NCBI GenBank assembly: GCA_000432335.1
Contig: HF995401.1
Span: forward strand, 73,657-90,589
DNA: 16,933 bases
Direction of reading: 5' to 3'
Origin: Firmicutes bacterium CAG:646
GTDB lineage: Bacteria; Bacillota; Clostridia; Lachnospirales; Lachnospiraceae
The notes under the pieces were generated by a model that was not told the origin of the DNA, did not search any database, and saw only the letters and a list, made by a program, of their open reading frames with translations. This document shows positions 1-8,185 of this stretch, piece after piece. The translations under genes were made by a program, and so were the position numbers. Position 1 is the stretch's first letter. The number at the start of each line of letters is the position of its first letter.

Positions 1-1706
1 AGGAAACTCTGGCTTACATGGAAGCCACTGGAAAGCGGGGAATCGTTCTGGCTGGACGCCCTTACCATATCGATCCGGAAATCCACCACGGTATTCCGGA
101 AATGATCAATTCCTATGGTATTGCCGTTCTCACGGAGGATTCCGTCTCTCATCTGGCGCCTCTGGAACGCCCTCTGCGGGTCAATGACCAGTGGATGTAC
201 CATACCAGACTTTATGCCGCCGCAAACTTTGTAAAAGAACGGGACGATCTGGATCTGATCCAGTTAAACTCCTTCGGCTGCGGTCTGGACGCTGTTACCA
301 CAGATGAGGTACAGGAAATCCTTTCCGGCAGCGGAAAGATTTATACCTGTCTGAAAATAGATGAGGTAAATAATCTGGGAGCTGCCCGTATCCGCGTTCG
401 CTCTCTTCTGGCTGCAATACGCACCCGGGCAAAACAAAAAGAACAGCGAAAGATCCAGCCCTCCTCCATTCAGAAGGTAGCCTTTACAGAAGAAATGCGA
501 AAAAATTACACGATCCTCTGTCCCCAGATGTCGCCAATCCATTTCAGCATCCTGCAGGCCGCTTTCCGGGCCAGCGGATACAATCTGGAGGTACTTCCCA
601 ACGACAACAAAGCTGCCGTGGACGTGGGACTGAAATATGTAAATAACGATGCCTGCTATCCGTCCCTGATGGTAGTTGGACAGATCATGCAAGCGCTGTT
701 ATCCGGAAAATATGACCTGAACCGGGTGGCTATCATTATGTCTCAGACCGGCGGAGGCTGCCGCGCTTCCAACTATATCGGCTTCATCCGCAGAGCGCTG
801 AAAAAGGCAAATCTGGGACATATCCCGGTTATTTCCATCAATTTGAGCGGGCTGGAAAGCAATCCGGGCTTTAAGATCACCGCCGGACTGGCAAAGCGAC
901 TGGCTTACGGCTGTATTTTCGGGGATATCCTGATGAAATGTCTATATCGCATGCGCCCTTATGAAGTCAAAAAAGGCTCCGCCAACCGGCTGCACAGGAA
1001 ATGGGAAAAAATCTGTATCGATTATATTTCTGGCAAACACGTAAGCCACACAAGATTTAAACAAATTTGCCGTACCATGATCCGGGATTTTGATCACCTG
1101 CCCATCCATGAAGACTTAAAGAAACCGAAAGTCGGCGTAGTAGGAGAGATTCTTGTAAAGTTCCTCCCCGCCGCCAACAATTATCTGGTGGAACTTCTGG
1201 AAAAAGAGGGCGCGGAAGCAGTAGTTCCTGACCTTTTGGACTTTATGTGTTACTGTTTCTATAATCAGAACTTTAAATTCAAATATCTCGGTTTTAAAAA
1301 GACTTCCGCGCTCACAGCAAATGCCGGAATCGCCGCTGTCAACTGGCTGCGAAGCGCTGCTACAGAAGAATTTAAAAAGAGCCGCCACTTTGAACCTCCG
1401 GCAAATATTGCCGATCTCGCAAAAATGGCTTCCCCTATCGTATCCGTGGGAAATCAGACTGGCGAAGGATGGTTCCTCACCGGAGAAATGCTGGAATTGA
1501 TCCACGGCGGCACCCGAAACATCGTGTGCGCTCAGCCGTTTGGCTGTCTGCCGAACCATATCGTGGGAAAAGGCGTAATAAAATCAATCCGGAGAAAACA
1601 CCCGGAGGCAAACATCGTAGCGATTGACTACGATCCGGGAGCATCGGAAGTAAACCAGTTGAATCGAATAAAGCTGATGCTCTCCACGGCGCTGAAAAAT
1701 CTATAA
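1..1706 (+). CDS. 2-hydroxyacyl-CoA dehydratase activase-related protein, C-terminal part (5' truncated)
   Basis: The reading frame is open from base 3 upstream of the first ATG (codons E-T-L-A-Y precede the Met at 18), so the gene enters from outside the window. About 567 residues are visible. Numbering from that Met, recognisable family blocks are GRPYH with a DPE and HGIPE (13-28), FGCGLDAVT (87-95), NDACYPS (210-216), SQTGGGCRASNY (242-253), GNQTGEGWFLTGEM (478-491) and QPFGCLPNHIVGKG (506-519). These match the large fused proteins that join a BadF/HgdC-type ATPase activase (N-terminal, not seen here) to DUF2229 and HgdB-like dehydratase modules, usually well over 1000 residues long. The Cys at 88, 168, 213, 248 and 510 are candidate iron-sulfur ligands by analogy with 2-hydroxyglutaryl-CoA dehydratase components. 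Known relatives activate radical (R)-2-hydroxyacyl-CoA dehydration by ATP-driven electron transfer; the actual substrate of this giant form is unknown. It ends 24 nt before a strong hairpin. Confidence 0.85.
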   Translation, partial: ETLAYMEATGKRGIVLAGRPYHIDPEIHHGIPEMINSYGIAVLTEDSVSHLAPLERPLRVNDQWMYHTRLYAAANFVKERDDLDLIQLNSFGCGLDAVTTDEVQEILSGSGKIYTCLKIDEVNNLGAARIRVRSLLAAIRTRAKQKEQRKIQPSSIQKVAFTEEMRKNYTILCPQMSPIHFSILQAAFRASGYNLEVLPNDNKAAVDVGLKYVNNDACYPSLMVVGQIMQALLSGKYDLNRVAIIMSQTGGGCRASNYIGFIRRALKKANLGHIPVISINLSGLESNPGFKITAGLAKRLAYGCIFGDILMKCLYRMRPYEVKKGSANRLHRKWEKICIDYISGKHVSHTRFKQICRTMIRDFDHLPIHEDLKKPKVGVVGEILVKFLPAANNYLVELLEKEGAEAVVPDLLDFMCYCFYNQNFKFKYLGFKKTSALTANAGIAAVNWLRSAATEEFKKSRHFEPPANIADLAKMASPIVSVGNQTGEGWFLTGEMLELIHGGTRNIVCAQPFGCLPNHIVGKGVIKSIRRKHPEANIVAIDYDPGASEVNQLNRIKLMLSTALKNL

Positions 1707-1730
1707 GAAATTTGACCAAAAATAATTTAT

Positions 1731-1769
1731 GGGAATGATCTTGAGTTCACAGTCATCAAGATCATTCCC
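1731..1769. terminator. Bidirectional intrinsic terminator between convergent genes
   Basis: A perfect 14-bp inverted repeat (1731-1744 and 1756-1769, arm GGGAATGATCTTGA) encloses an 11-nt loop. It lies 24 nt past the stop of the plus-strand gene and 10 nt past the stop of the minus-strand gene. On the minus strand the stem is followed by a T-rich run (ATAAATTATTTTTGG). On the plus strand it is followed by a moderately T-rich stretch. The convergent position suggests that it serves both sides. Confidence 0.8.
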
Positions 1770-1779
1770 ATATTCTATC

Positions 1780-2679
1780 TTATCTTCTTTTTCTCCTTTG
1801 AATACTTCCCATAAAGATCATTGCAAGAACTGCCACTACAGCAACAGAAAGGTAAAGTACCGGCTGCATTTCATCTCCTGTTTTCGCAGCCGCCTGCTGG
1901 GTTCCCAATCCTGTAACGTTCTGTCCCGAAGTGTTATTCGCTCCGCTCTGTGTACCGGAATTATTTCCACTTCCCGGCGTTATGCTGGGGACAGAGGATT
2001 CTCCACCATCCGGTGACGGAGAAGGGGTTATTCCCCCTCCTTCGCCGGGTGTTGGCGTTGGCTCTCCCTCTGGATCCGGTGTAGGACTAGGATCTTCTCC
2101 CGGTCCCGGCGTCGGTGTCGGCTCCTCTGGATCTGGTGTCGGAGTGGGTTCCACCCCTCCATTTCCGACCGCAACCTCCACATAACCGGGAGCATTGATG
2201 GATTCCGTCTCCACATCTGTTCCCTGATCGCTGACAAAGCGATAACTGTCATCTACAACAGATATGTTTGCCTTCACACCCAGCGCATCTTCTGTAGAAA
2301 GGCTCAATTCTCCCAGCGCCAATCTCTGTTCAGACAACATCTTATCCGAAAACAGATTATCTTTTCCTGAAATATAAATGGTAAGAATCCCAGTATCTGG
2401 ATGATACCGATATTCCTTTACGGAACTTGTAAGAGCCTCATGAAAATGAAACTCTGCTTTTGCCTGTTTCGCATCTCCCTGTGTGATCTCTACCTGAAAT
2501 TCCATTTGCAGAGAAGTCACAGGATTCACTTCTTCTTCCGAAGGAAGTTCTACAAACGCCTGTACTCCTCCGTCACTTTCTGAAAGCGTCACAGACTTCT
2601 CTGCTGCCAGAACAGAAAATGGAAAAAGAAAAAGGCAGGCAGTCATTACACCGATTCCACGAATCAGTTTCTTTATCAT
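1780..2679 (-). CDS. Wall-anchored surface protein with possible cohesin-like domain, Pro/Thr linker and KTGD sorting tail
   Basis: A 299-residue exported protein. Residues 1-26 form a signal peptide (basic start, hydrophobic core, cleavage near VLAAE). Residues about 28-172 form one globular, probably beta-rich domain with blocks LTIYISGKDNLF (99-110) and LALGELSLS (120-128), which resemble the second half of cohesin folds; this assignment is tentative. Residues 178-226 are a Pro/Thr/Glu/Gly spacer of PTPTP-type repeats, then a Ser/Asn/Gly-rich stretch. The C terminus has KTGD (266-269), a hydrophobic span (273-291) and RRKRR, the layout of a sortase sorting signal without a classical LPXTG. 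The start has a good ribosome site (AAAGGAG). It lies 35 nt downstream of the M60 peptidase gene on the same strand, so the two are probably cotranscribed. It has no catalytic motif I recognise. A scaffold or anchor for the neighbouring dockerin protein is inference. Confidence 0.8.
   Translation of the reverse strand: MIKKLIRGIGVMTACLFLFPFSVLAAEKSVTLSESDGGVQAFVELPSEEEVNPVTSLQMEFQVEITQGDAKQAKAEFHFHEALTSSVKEYRYHPDTGILTIYISGKDNLFSDKMLSEQRLALGELSLSTEDALGVKANISVVDDSYRFVSDQGTDVETESINAPGYVEVAVGNGGVEPTPTPDPEEPTPTPGPGEDPSPTPDPEGEPTPTPGEGGGITPSPSPDGGESSVPSITPGSGNNSGTQSGANNTSGQNVTGLGTQQAAAKTGDEMQPVLYLSVAVVAVLAMIFMGSIQRRKRR
2032..2148 (-). repeat. Degenerate coding repeat for the Pro-Thr linker
   Basis: Residues 178-216 of the anchored protein run as four imperfect units of about ten residues (PTPTPDPEE, PTPTPGPGED, PSPTPDPEGE, PTPTPGEGGG), alternating between D-P-E and G-rich ends. 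At DNA level this gives degenerate copies around GGATC(T/C)GGTGT on the plus strand. Such spacers hold a surface domain away from the peptidoglycan. Copy number could vary between strains. Confidence 0.7.
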
Positions 2680-2714
2680 AAATTATTCTCCTTTATCTCA
2701 CATTTTGCACTCTG

Positions 2715-5700
2715 TTATTTTTTGATTTCCAGATCTGGAAGAGATTCTGGAACCTGTACAGACAAAGTATCGCTTACCAGACGCTGCCCTTCGTTTGTCA
2801 GAGCATTATCCACTCGATACAGCTCTGCCCGAACCTGAGCTGGCAATACAAAATCATCTTTCATATCCTCTGGTTCGATCCAATAAATCCAGATTCCTTC
2901 GGAAGTTTCCCCAAGAAGAGCATCTCCCGGATCTGGCGCAAGAATGATCTGCTGCGCTGTTAATGCGCCTTCCTGATCCGTTCCTCCCACGATATTTCCA
3001 TTTTCATCATACAAAAGAACCACATTATAAGCGGGATTTCCTTTGTAAGTTCCAGTAAATACCACGGAACCTGCCGGGATTTTCTGTTCTTCCTGACCAT
3101 TGCCGGCTTCCTGATAAACATAATCAGCTTTCAATTTTCCGATTCCATCCGTCAATAATTCCACATTATCACCGGAAGGTCCCAGTATATCCAGCTCGCC
3201 AATAGACAAGATTTTTCCTTTCTGTCCCACGGCAGTAAATTTCACGTAAGAAGCATTATAAGTTGCCACCCATGGATCTGCTTCTTCATTTCCTGCAATA
3301 TCCTTATTGGTTAAGAATACGGTAGCTTTTCCGTCCTCCAGTTCAAAATTACCTTCTTTGACCTGCGTATAGTTCTGTCCATCGCTGCTTACTTCGATTC
3401 TATACGCTCCGATCGGATTTTCTCCGTCTCCCTGCGTATAGCGCAGCGCAGTGACCTCTGTATCCTTGTTCATTTCTAAAATCACATATGGATCTTCCCC
3501 AGAAGCCTGTCCATGATATACGGTATTTTCATCTCCGTCGATGATCCGGCTGGCTGCTGATTCTTTTTCCGGAGCGCAGGGATCATTTTCATCTGCGTCT
3601 GGAAGGGTATCTTCTTCAGAACTCATATTGGTCTGTACTGACCAGGATGTCTTATCCTGCAGTCCGTCTCCCGTAAGCTTCACGGCTGTTGTTTTCGCCA
3701 CCGCAGACCGATTGGTAAATTTATCGATCGCCGTCACTTCATAAGAAACTGCGCGGCTTCCCAAATGAGCTGCCTGATCCACAAAAGTATCTGTCGTGGT
3801 GAAGCCTACAACCTCTTTTTTCGGCTGTCCCTGTTCTGTTGTCACACGGACGATTTCATATCCGATCAAAACAGACGGGTCAGCTTTGGAAGCAATTTTT
3901 ACTGTCACTTGACTGTCCTTTGCAGATACAGAAGCGGATACCACCTCTTTACCTGCTATCGTGCTGCCAGTGCCATTTTCTATCTCATATGCTCTCGCTT
4001 CGTCATTGACATAGTAGATTGCCCGCTCTTCCGGCGCAAACTGTCCCAGATATGCTTTCGTTGTCTCATTCGGTATCATACCCCAGCGCCGGAAAAATTC
4101 TGTAAGATCTTTCTCTGCTGCCGCACTGGCAAGACGCATAAATTTCTGATCTGCGTCATCCGTCAGAGTAAGTTCCACTCCTTGCGGAGCCGGAGCTGCT
4201 TTCGGATCCCGCGCGTAGCTATCTACCCGGGCAAAAAACAGATTCTTTTTGATTTCCTGATATGTACTGTAAGTTTTATAGTTGTAGCTGCGATCGTACG
4301 CTAAATGCAACTGCCAATACATACCCAACTGTGTGAATACATTGTCTGATCTTCCAACTGCCGAAGACGTCACTTTTTCATAAACATCTTCGTATTTAAA
4401 GCGTACTCCTTCATTGGTCTCATCTGCCTGCGCCAGTACGGAGAAATAATTGTTTGTAACCTCTGCAATAGCATATGCCGACTGATTGATATTATGACCA
4501 ATCTCATGAGCGATTCCCCAGCCAAAATACTGACCGCTGATTTTTTTGCCATTGGCGTCTACCTGTACCGGTTTTCCACTTGCCATTCCTCGGGTCTCGT
4601 TCCACTCAATACCGATATGATTTCCTGACGCATACATAAATGCACCTGCAAACATTTTCATATACCGAATGTTCAGATGCTGCGCCGGGAGACGATTCTT
4701 GCTGATCACCGAAGTATTCGTTCCCTCTGCGAAAGAATTTGTCAATCCCTTATGCTGATAGAACAGCGTCATCATATCATTCATGGCTTTTACCGAATCC
4801 GCCAGCGCTGCTGCTTTATCCGAACCTCCACTGATTCCTGCCAGAACCTGACTTGCAGGAATGGAAAGCATCATTTGATCCAGAAGAATCTCTGTAGTAT
4901 TTAAAATACAGGTTCTCTCCTGATACTCATATGCCAAATTTTCATTTCCACTGTTCTGATGCGCCGCATGTTCTTCTTCCAGAGAAGCCACCTGTTTTTC
5001 CAGTTTTTCCACATATGCAGCGATTCGTTTCTGTTTTTCTGCTTCATCTGTTACCTGATACAGATCCAGAACCGAAATAGAAGTCCCTCCGCTTACACGA
5101 ATCCCGTAAGCATCCGCATCATTCTTTCCTGTATATTCCACATAGACAGAACCGCCTTTTTCTGCCTCGGTACTCATAAATTTAGGTACGGTAATCTCAT
5201 TTCTTCCGATTTTCAAATTGCCGCTCATTACCTTTACCGGCGCATTGGATTCCGCGTGAACCTGAGAAAATACAAGACGAAGAGGCGTATTTGCACCGGT
5301 AGCCATCGATGGATTTCCCACATACACCACCAGTTCCTCTCCCGCAGCTGCACTAACGCCCAATGGCTGCCATGCGTTCAGCCCAGAAAATCCCAAATGA
5401 GAATCCTTTGCTCCTGTGATCTGCGGATGAACATGAATCGTATCTTCCAGCTTCTGTTGCTCTTCAAAAAGCGCTCTGGCAGCATCCAGTTCTTTCTGGA
5501 GAATCTCACGATCCGGGTGATATTCCCCATGGTCTTTTGCATCCAGACGTTCCTGAAGCTGTGCAAAGACTTCTTCCTCCACTGTGTCTTTCAGTTCCAA
5601 ATGCAGATCATCTGCATACAGATCCTGAATATCCGCTTCCAGAGAATCGTATTCATAAATACGCACCTCTGCGATTCCAATGTTACGAATATTCGGTGTA

Positions 5701-8009
5701 GAAACACTGATCCGCACTCGACTGGTGGTGACAGGCTCACCCAGCTTGATCAGATAATACGCCCGACCATTTCCATCTGTCTTTCTGAGAAGTCTTGCAT
5801 TAGGCGCTGCCACTTCTTTTCCTTCTTCATTCAGATAGTACACCGCCGCATTATTGTACTGATAACTGTCATCCGGCGCTGCAAAAGTAATGCGATCCAT
5901 CTCATACGTCTGATCCAGTTCCACGGTCAGTCCCCGGGTTTCTTTATGATAATTCACCCCGTCATCCCAGTCTTCCAAATGATAATAAGACGCAAAGTTG
6001 TTGTCAACAATACCTTTTGCAGACTGTCCTTCATCCAGCGGACTGTCTACCATATTTCCAGCGCCCCGTCTGGCGTCTGTCACATGGGTAAGCAATTCCT
6101 GATTTTCTTTTGCTTCTGTAAGAATCTTATACTGAGGAAATGAGACTGCTTCCACGCTGGCTGTAGTTCCAGCTGCAATCATGGATTTTCCGCCTTCTCC
6201 CAGATCGTTCACGCCCGTTACATATACCTGATATTTTGTCTGATCTTTCAAACCAGTCAGTTTGTAGTACGTTCCAGTGATTCCTTCAATCTTTTCAAAT
6301 TTCTCCGCAGAATCTTCCTTATAATAAAGATTGTAGGTATCTGCCCCTTGATCCTTTGACTCCTTCCAGCGGACTTCCAACGCACGATATAAGCCTTCCA
6401 CACTGAGGTTATCCGGCGCCTCCGGAACGGTATCTACTTTTGGAACTGCTGTAACCGGAGCGCTGAAACCACTCTTCCATTCACCGTTGAGCGACTGTAC
6501 TTTCAGGGTATACTCCTGCTTATTATTTAACTTCTTATTCTGGAAAGAAGTAATATGCAACGTTGTGGTCGTCGTCCGATGATATTCTGTAGCTGTTCCA
6601 TCAGAAATTGCCGCCTCATATCCCGTCACATTCTTTGCCTTCTCCCATGAAAGCGTAATTTCCCGGTTTCCCGCTTCTGCAGTCACAGCCTCAGGAATAT
6701 CCATCTCCGGCGCCGGAATATGATTTTCCATATTATTCAAAAATTCTACTTTTGAGATCTCTGCCAGATTTCCCTGATTTGCAGTAGCCGTAATCTTCAA
6801 AGTCACCTTTTTCACTGCAATCTGTCCGCCCAGATCAATGATCAGCGTTCCATTGCTTCCTCTGTCCACTGCGGCTCTTGCCACTGCCGGAGCGATCGGC
6901 TGTTCCATCACCTGAACCTGCCCATTTTCGTCCAGATATTCCACCTGAACCACTCCGCTCTCAATCCAGTTATCACTTCCAGAAGGAGACTCTATCACCA
7001 ATCCCTCCATGATTACTGGCTCCTTTGTATGGGAAAAATCAAAACTTACCTGAACAGGATGCTCCTCTGAAATAACTGCTCCGTCAGCAGGAGACAAACT
7101 TACCGATCCGTTCCCATCCAGAATCTCTTCCAGACTTCCGCCCACAATCTGTGTATTTTCTCCCTGCGCTGCCTGAAAAGCTTCCCTGGGAATAAAAGCT
7201 TCTATCGTAGCATCTACCTGCTTTTTTCCATAAAAATTGGTGAAATACTGAAGATCTGCCAAATCCACACTGCCATCTCCATTCAGGTCACATACAGCCT
7301 CATTCGTTTTCTGATCGATCGCATCCACCAACTTTGTCACATCGCTCTGATCCAGCGTTCCATCTCCGTTTACATCCGCATATACCAGCATCCCCGGATG
7401 GGCATGATCGCCAAAGCCTTCCACTTCACCGGTATAAACCTGCAGACGATAACCCATGCCCGCAACTTCAACCTGCTGCGCATACGTCACATAATTCTGA
7501 CCGGAAATCTGAATCTGATAAGTTCCCGGCTCTAGTCCCTCAAAAGCAACTGTTTTGTGAGGAGCTGCCTGTCCTTCTTCATAAGTAAGAATGACTTCTT
7601 CCTCTCTGGAAACAGGTCCTTGCAGCGAAATATGAAATTTCTGTTCGTCTCTGACTTCTATACCAGAAATAAGCTGAACTTCTATCTCTCCTTTTACTTC
7701 CACCTTTTCTCCAGAGTCTTCCGTCTCCTCATTCTTCGTATCCTCCGATTCTTCTGTCACTTCACCGGAAATCTCATCCTGTGGAATGCTCTCCGCTATC
7801 TCTTGATTCTCTGGTTCAGAAACTTCCGGTTCTCCTGATAGCTCTGTTCCATCCACCTGTTCCTCTTCCAAAGCGCCTCCGCTTTGATCCTGCGCTTCTA
7901 CGGAAACCGGATATTCCATCTGGGCGCCATAAACAAACTGACCACCGCTGGAAAGAACCATCTGCGCCGCCAGAATGCCTGCCATATATCTGGCAAAACC
8001 CTTTCTCAT
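2715..8009 (-). CDS. Secreted M60/enhancin-like metallopeptidase with internal dockerin, FN3 and F5/8C-type modules
   Basis: A 1764-residue exported protein. Visible order: signal peptide (1-29, cleavage near VYGA); acidic Glu/Ser-rich linker (about 40-108); small beta domain (about 110-200); type I dockerin with two Ca loops, D212-D223 (DVNGDGTLDQSD) and D241-D252 (DLNGDGSVDLAD); discoidin-like domain (about 280-430); two fibronectin III domains (about 434-527, 529-621); F5/8 type C domain (about 624-788); helical segment (806-857); beta domain (858-984); second helix (988-1030); M60 catalytic domain; FN3-like domain (1354-1446); F5/8C-type domain (about 1455-1610); unassigned C-terminal domain (1615-1764). 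The zinc site is HEIGH at 1168-1172 with a downstream glutamate candidate E1183; QLGMYWQLHLAYD and FFRRWGM are further M60 marks. Family members cut O-glycosylated mucin-type proteins. There is no sorting signal, so surface retention may depend on the dockerin. The start has AGGGAG 9 nt upstream and a consensus promoter. Confidence 0.9.
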   Translation of the reverse strand: MRKGFARYMAGILAAQMVLSSGGQFVYGAQMEYPVSVEAQDQSGGALEEEQVDGTELSGEPEVSEPENQEIAESIPQDEISGEVTEESEDTKNEETEDSGEKVEVKGEIEVQLISGIEVRDEQKFHISLQGPVSREEEVILTYEEGQAAPHKTVAFEGLEPGTYQIQISGQNYVTYAQQVEVAGMGYRLQVYTGEVEGFGDHAHPGMLVYADVNGDGTLDQSDVTKLVDAIDQKTNEAVCDLNGDGSVDLADLQYFTNFYGKKQVDATIEAFIPREAFQAAQGENTQIVGGSLEEILDGNGSVSLSPADGAVISEEHPVQVSFDFSHTKEPVIMEGLVIESPSGSDNWIESGVVQVEYLDENGQVQVMEQPIAPAVARAAVDRGSNGTLIIDLGGQIAVKKVTLKITATANQGNLAEISKVEFLNNMENHIPAPEMDIPEAVTAEAGNREITLSWEKAKNVTGYEAAISDGTATEYHRTTTTTLHITSFQNKKLNNKQEYTLKVQSLNGEWKSGFSAPVTAVPKVDTVPEAPDNLSVEGLYRALEVRWKESKDQGADTYNLYYKEDSAEKFEKIEGITGTYYKLTGLKDQTKYQVYVTGVNDLGEGGKSMIAAGTTASVEAVSFPQYKILTEAKENQELLTHVTDARRGAGNMVDSPLDEGQSAKGIVDNNFASYYHLEDWDDGVNYHKETRGLTVELDQTYEMDRITFAAPDDSYQYNNAAVYYLNEEGKEVAAPNARLLRKTDGNGRAYYLIKLGEPVTTSRVRISVSTPNIRNIGIAEVRIYEYDSLEADIQDLYADDLHLELKDTVEEEVFAQLQERLDAKDHGEYHPDREILQKELDAARALFEEQQKLEDTIHVHPQITGAKDSHLGFSGLNAWQPLGVSAAAGEELVVYVGNPSMATGANTPLRLVFSQVHAESNAPVKVMSGNLKIGRNEITVPKFMSTEAEKGGSVYVEYTGKNDADAYGIRVSGGTSISVLDLYQVTDEAEKQKRIAAYVEKLEKQVASLEEEHAAHQNSGNENLAYEYQERTCILNTTEILLDQMMLSIPASQVLAGISGGSDKAAALADSVKAMNDMMTLFYQHKGLTNSFAEGTNTSVISKNRLPAQHLNIRYMKMFAGAFMYASGNHIGIEWNETRGMASGKPVQVDANGKKISGQYFGWGIAHEIGHNINQSAYAIAEVTNNYFSVLAQADETNEGVRFKYEDVYEKVTSSAVGRSDNVFTQLGMYWQLHLAYDRSYNYKTYSTYQEIKKNLFFARVDSYARDPKAAPAPQGVELTLTDDADQKFMRLASAAAEKDLTEFFRRWGMIPNETTKAYLGQFAPEERAIYYVNDEARAYEIENGTGSTIAGKEVVSASVSAKDSQVTVKIASKADPSVLIGYEIVRVTTEQGQPKKEVVGFTTTDTFVDQAAHLGSRAVSYEVTAIDKFTNRSAVAKTTAVKLTGDGLQDKTSWSVQTNMSSEEDTLPDADENDPCAPEKESAASRIIDGDENTVYHGQASGEDPYVILEMNKDTEVTALRYTQGDGENPIGAYRIEVSSDGQNYTQVKEGNFELEDGKATVFLTNKDIAGNEEADPWVATYNASYVKFTAVGQKGKILSIGELDILGPSGDNVELLTDGIGKLKADYVYQEAGNGQEEQKIPAGSVVFTGTYKGNPAYNVVLLYDENGNIVGGTDQEGALTAQQIILAPDPGDALLGETSEGIWIYWIEPEDMKDDFVLPAQVRAELYRVDNALTNEGQRLVSDTLSVQVPESLPDLEIKK

Positions 8010-8064
8010 ACGTTTCTACTCCCTTCTATATTATTACAGTGCTATTTAGACACATGTACGTAAC

Positions 8065-8093
8065 ATTATATGGGAATCCCCTATCTCTGTCAA
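8065..8093 (-). promoter_or_regulatory. Full-consensus sigma-70/SigA promoter of the M60 operon
   Basis: Read on the minus strand: TTGACA (8093-8088), a 17-nt spacer, then TATAAT (8070-8065). Both boxes match consensus exactly with ideal spacing. Transcription should begin near 8058, leaving a leader of about 50 nt before the start codon at 8009. The spacer holds a short dyad (GGGANTCCC, 8072-8080), which could be an operator or chance. The -35 box lies directly beside the terminator of the upstream operon. Confidence 0.9.
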
Positions 8094-8095
8094 CA

Positions 8096-8124
8096 AAAAT
8101 TCCCAGCAAAATGCTGGGAATTTT
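8096..8124 (-). terminator. Intrinsic terminator of the hisHF-ung-flippase-thioesterase operon
   Basis: A 13-bp perfect inverted repeat (8112-8124 and 8096-8108, arm AAAATTCCCAGCA on the minus strand) with a 3-nt loop. It is followed on the minus strand by TTTTTG, ending the transcript about 60 nt after the thioesterase stop. The A/T ends of the arms would give a U tract in either direction, but no plus-strand gene needs it. Confidence 0.85.
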
Positions 8125-8185
8125 ATCGAAAACACTCGCTCTTCACGAATCTTTCTTCTATTTTCTTTTTTAAAGGAAAATCCTC

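Noticed and set aside
4959..6143. A 394-codon open frame on the plus strand
   Set aside because: It lies wholly antisense to the M60 gene, gives a Phe/Ile/Arg/His-rich product without recognisable domains, and is explained as a shadow of the real coding frame.
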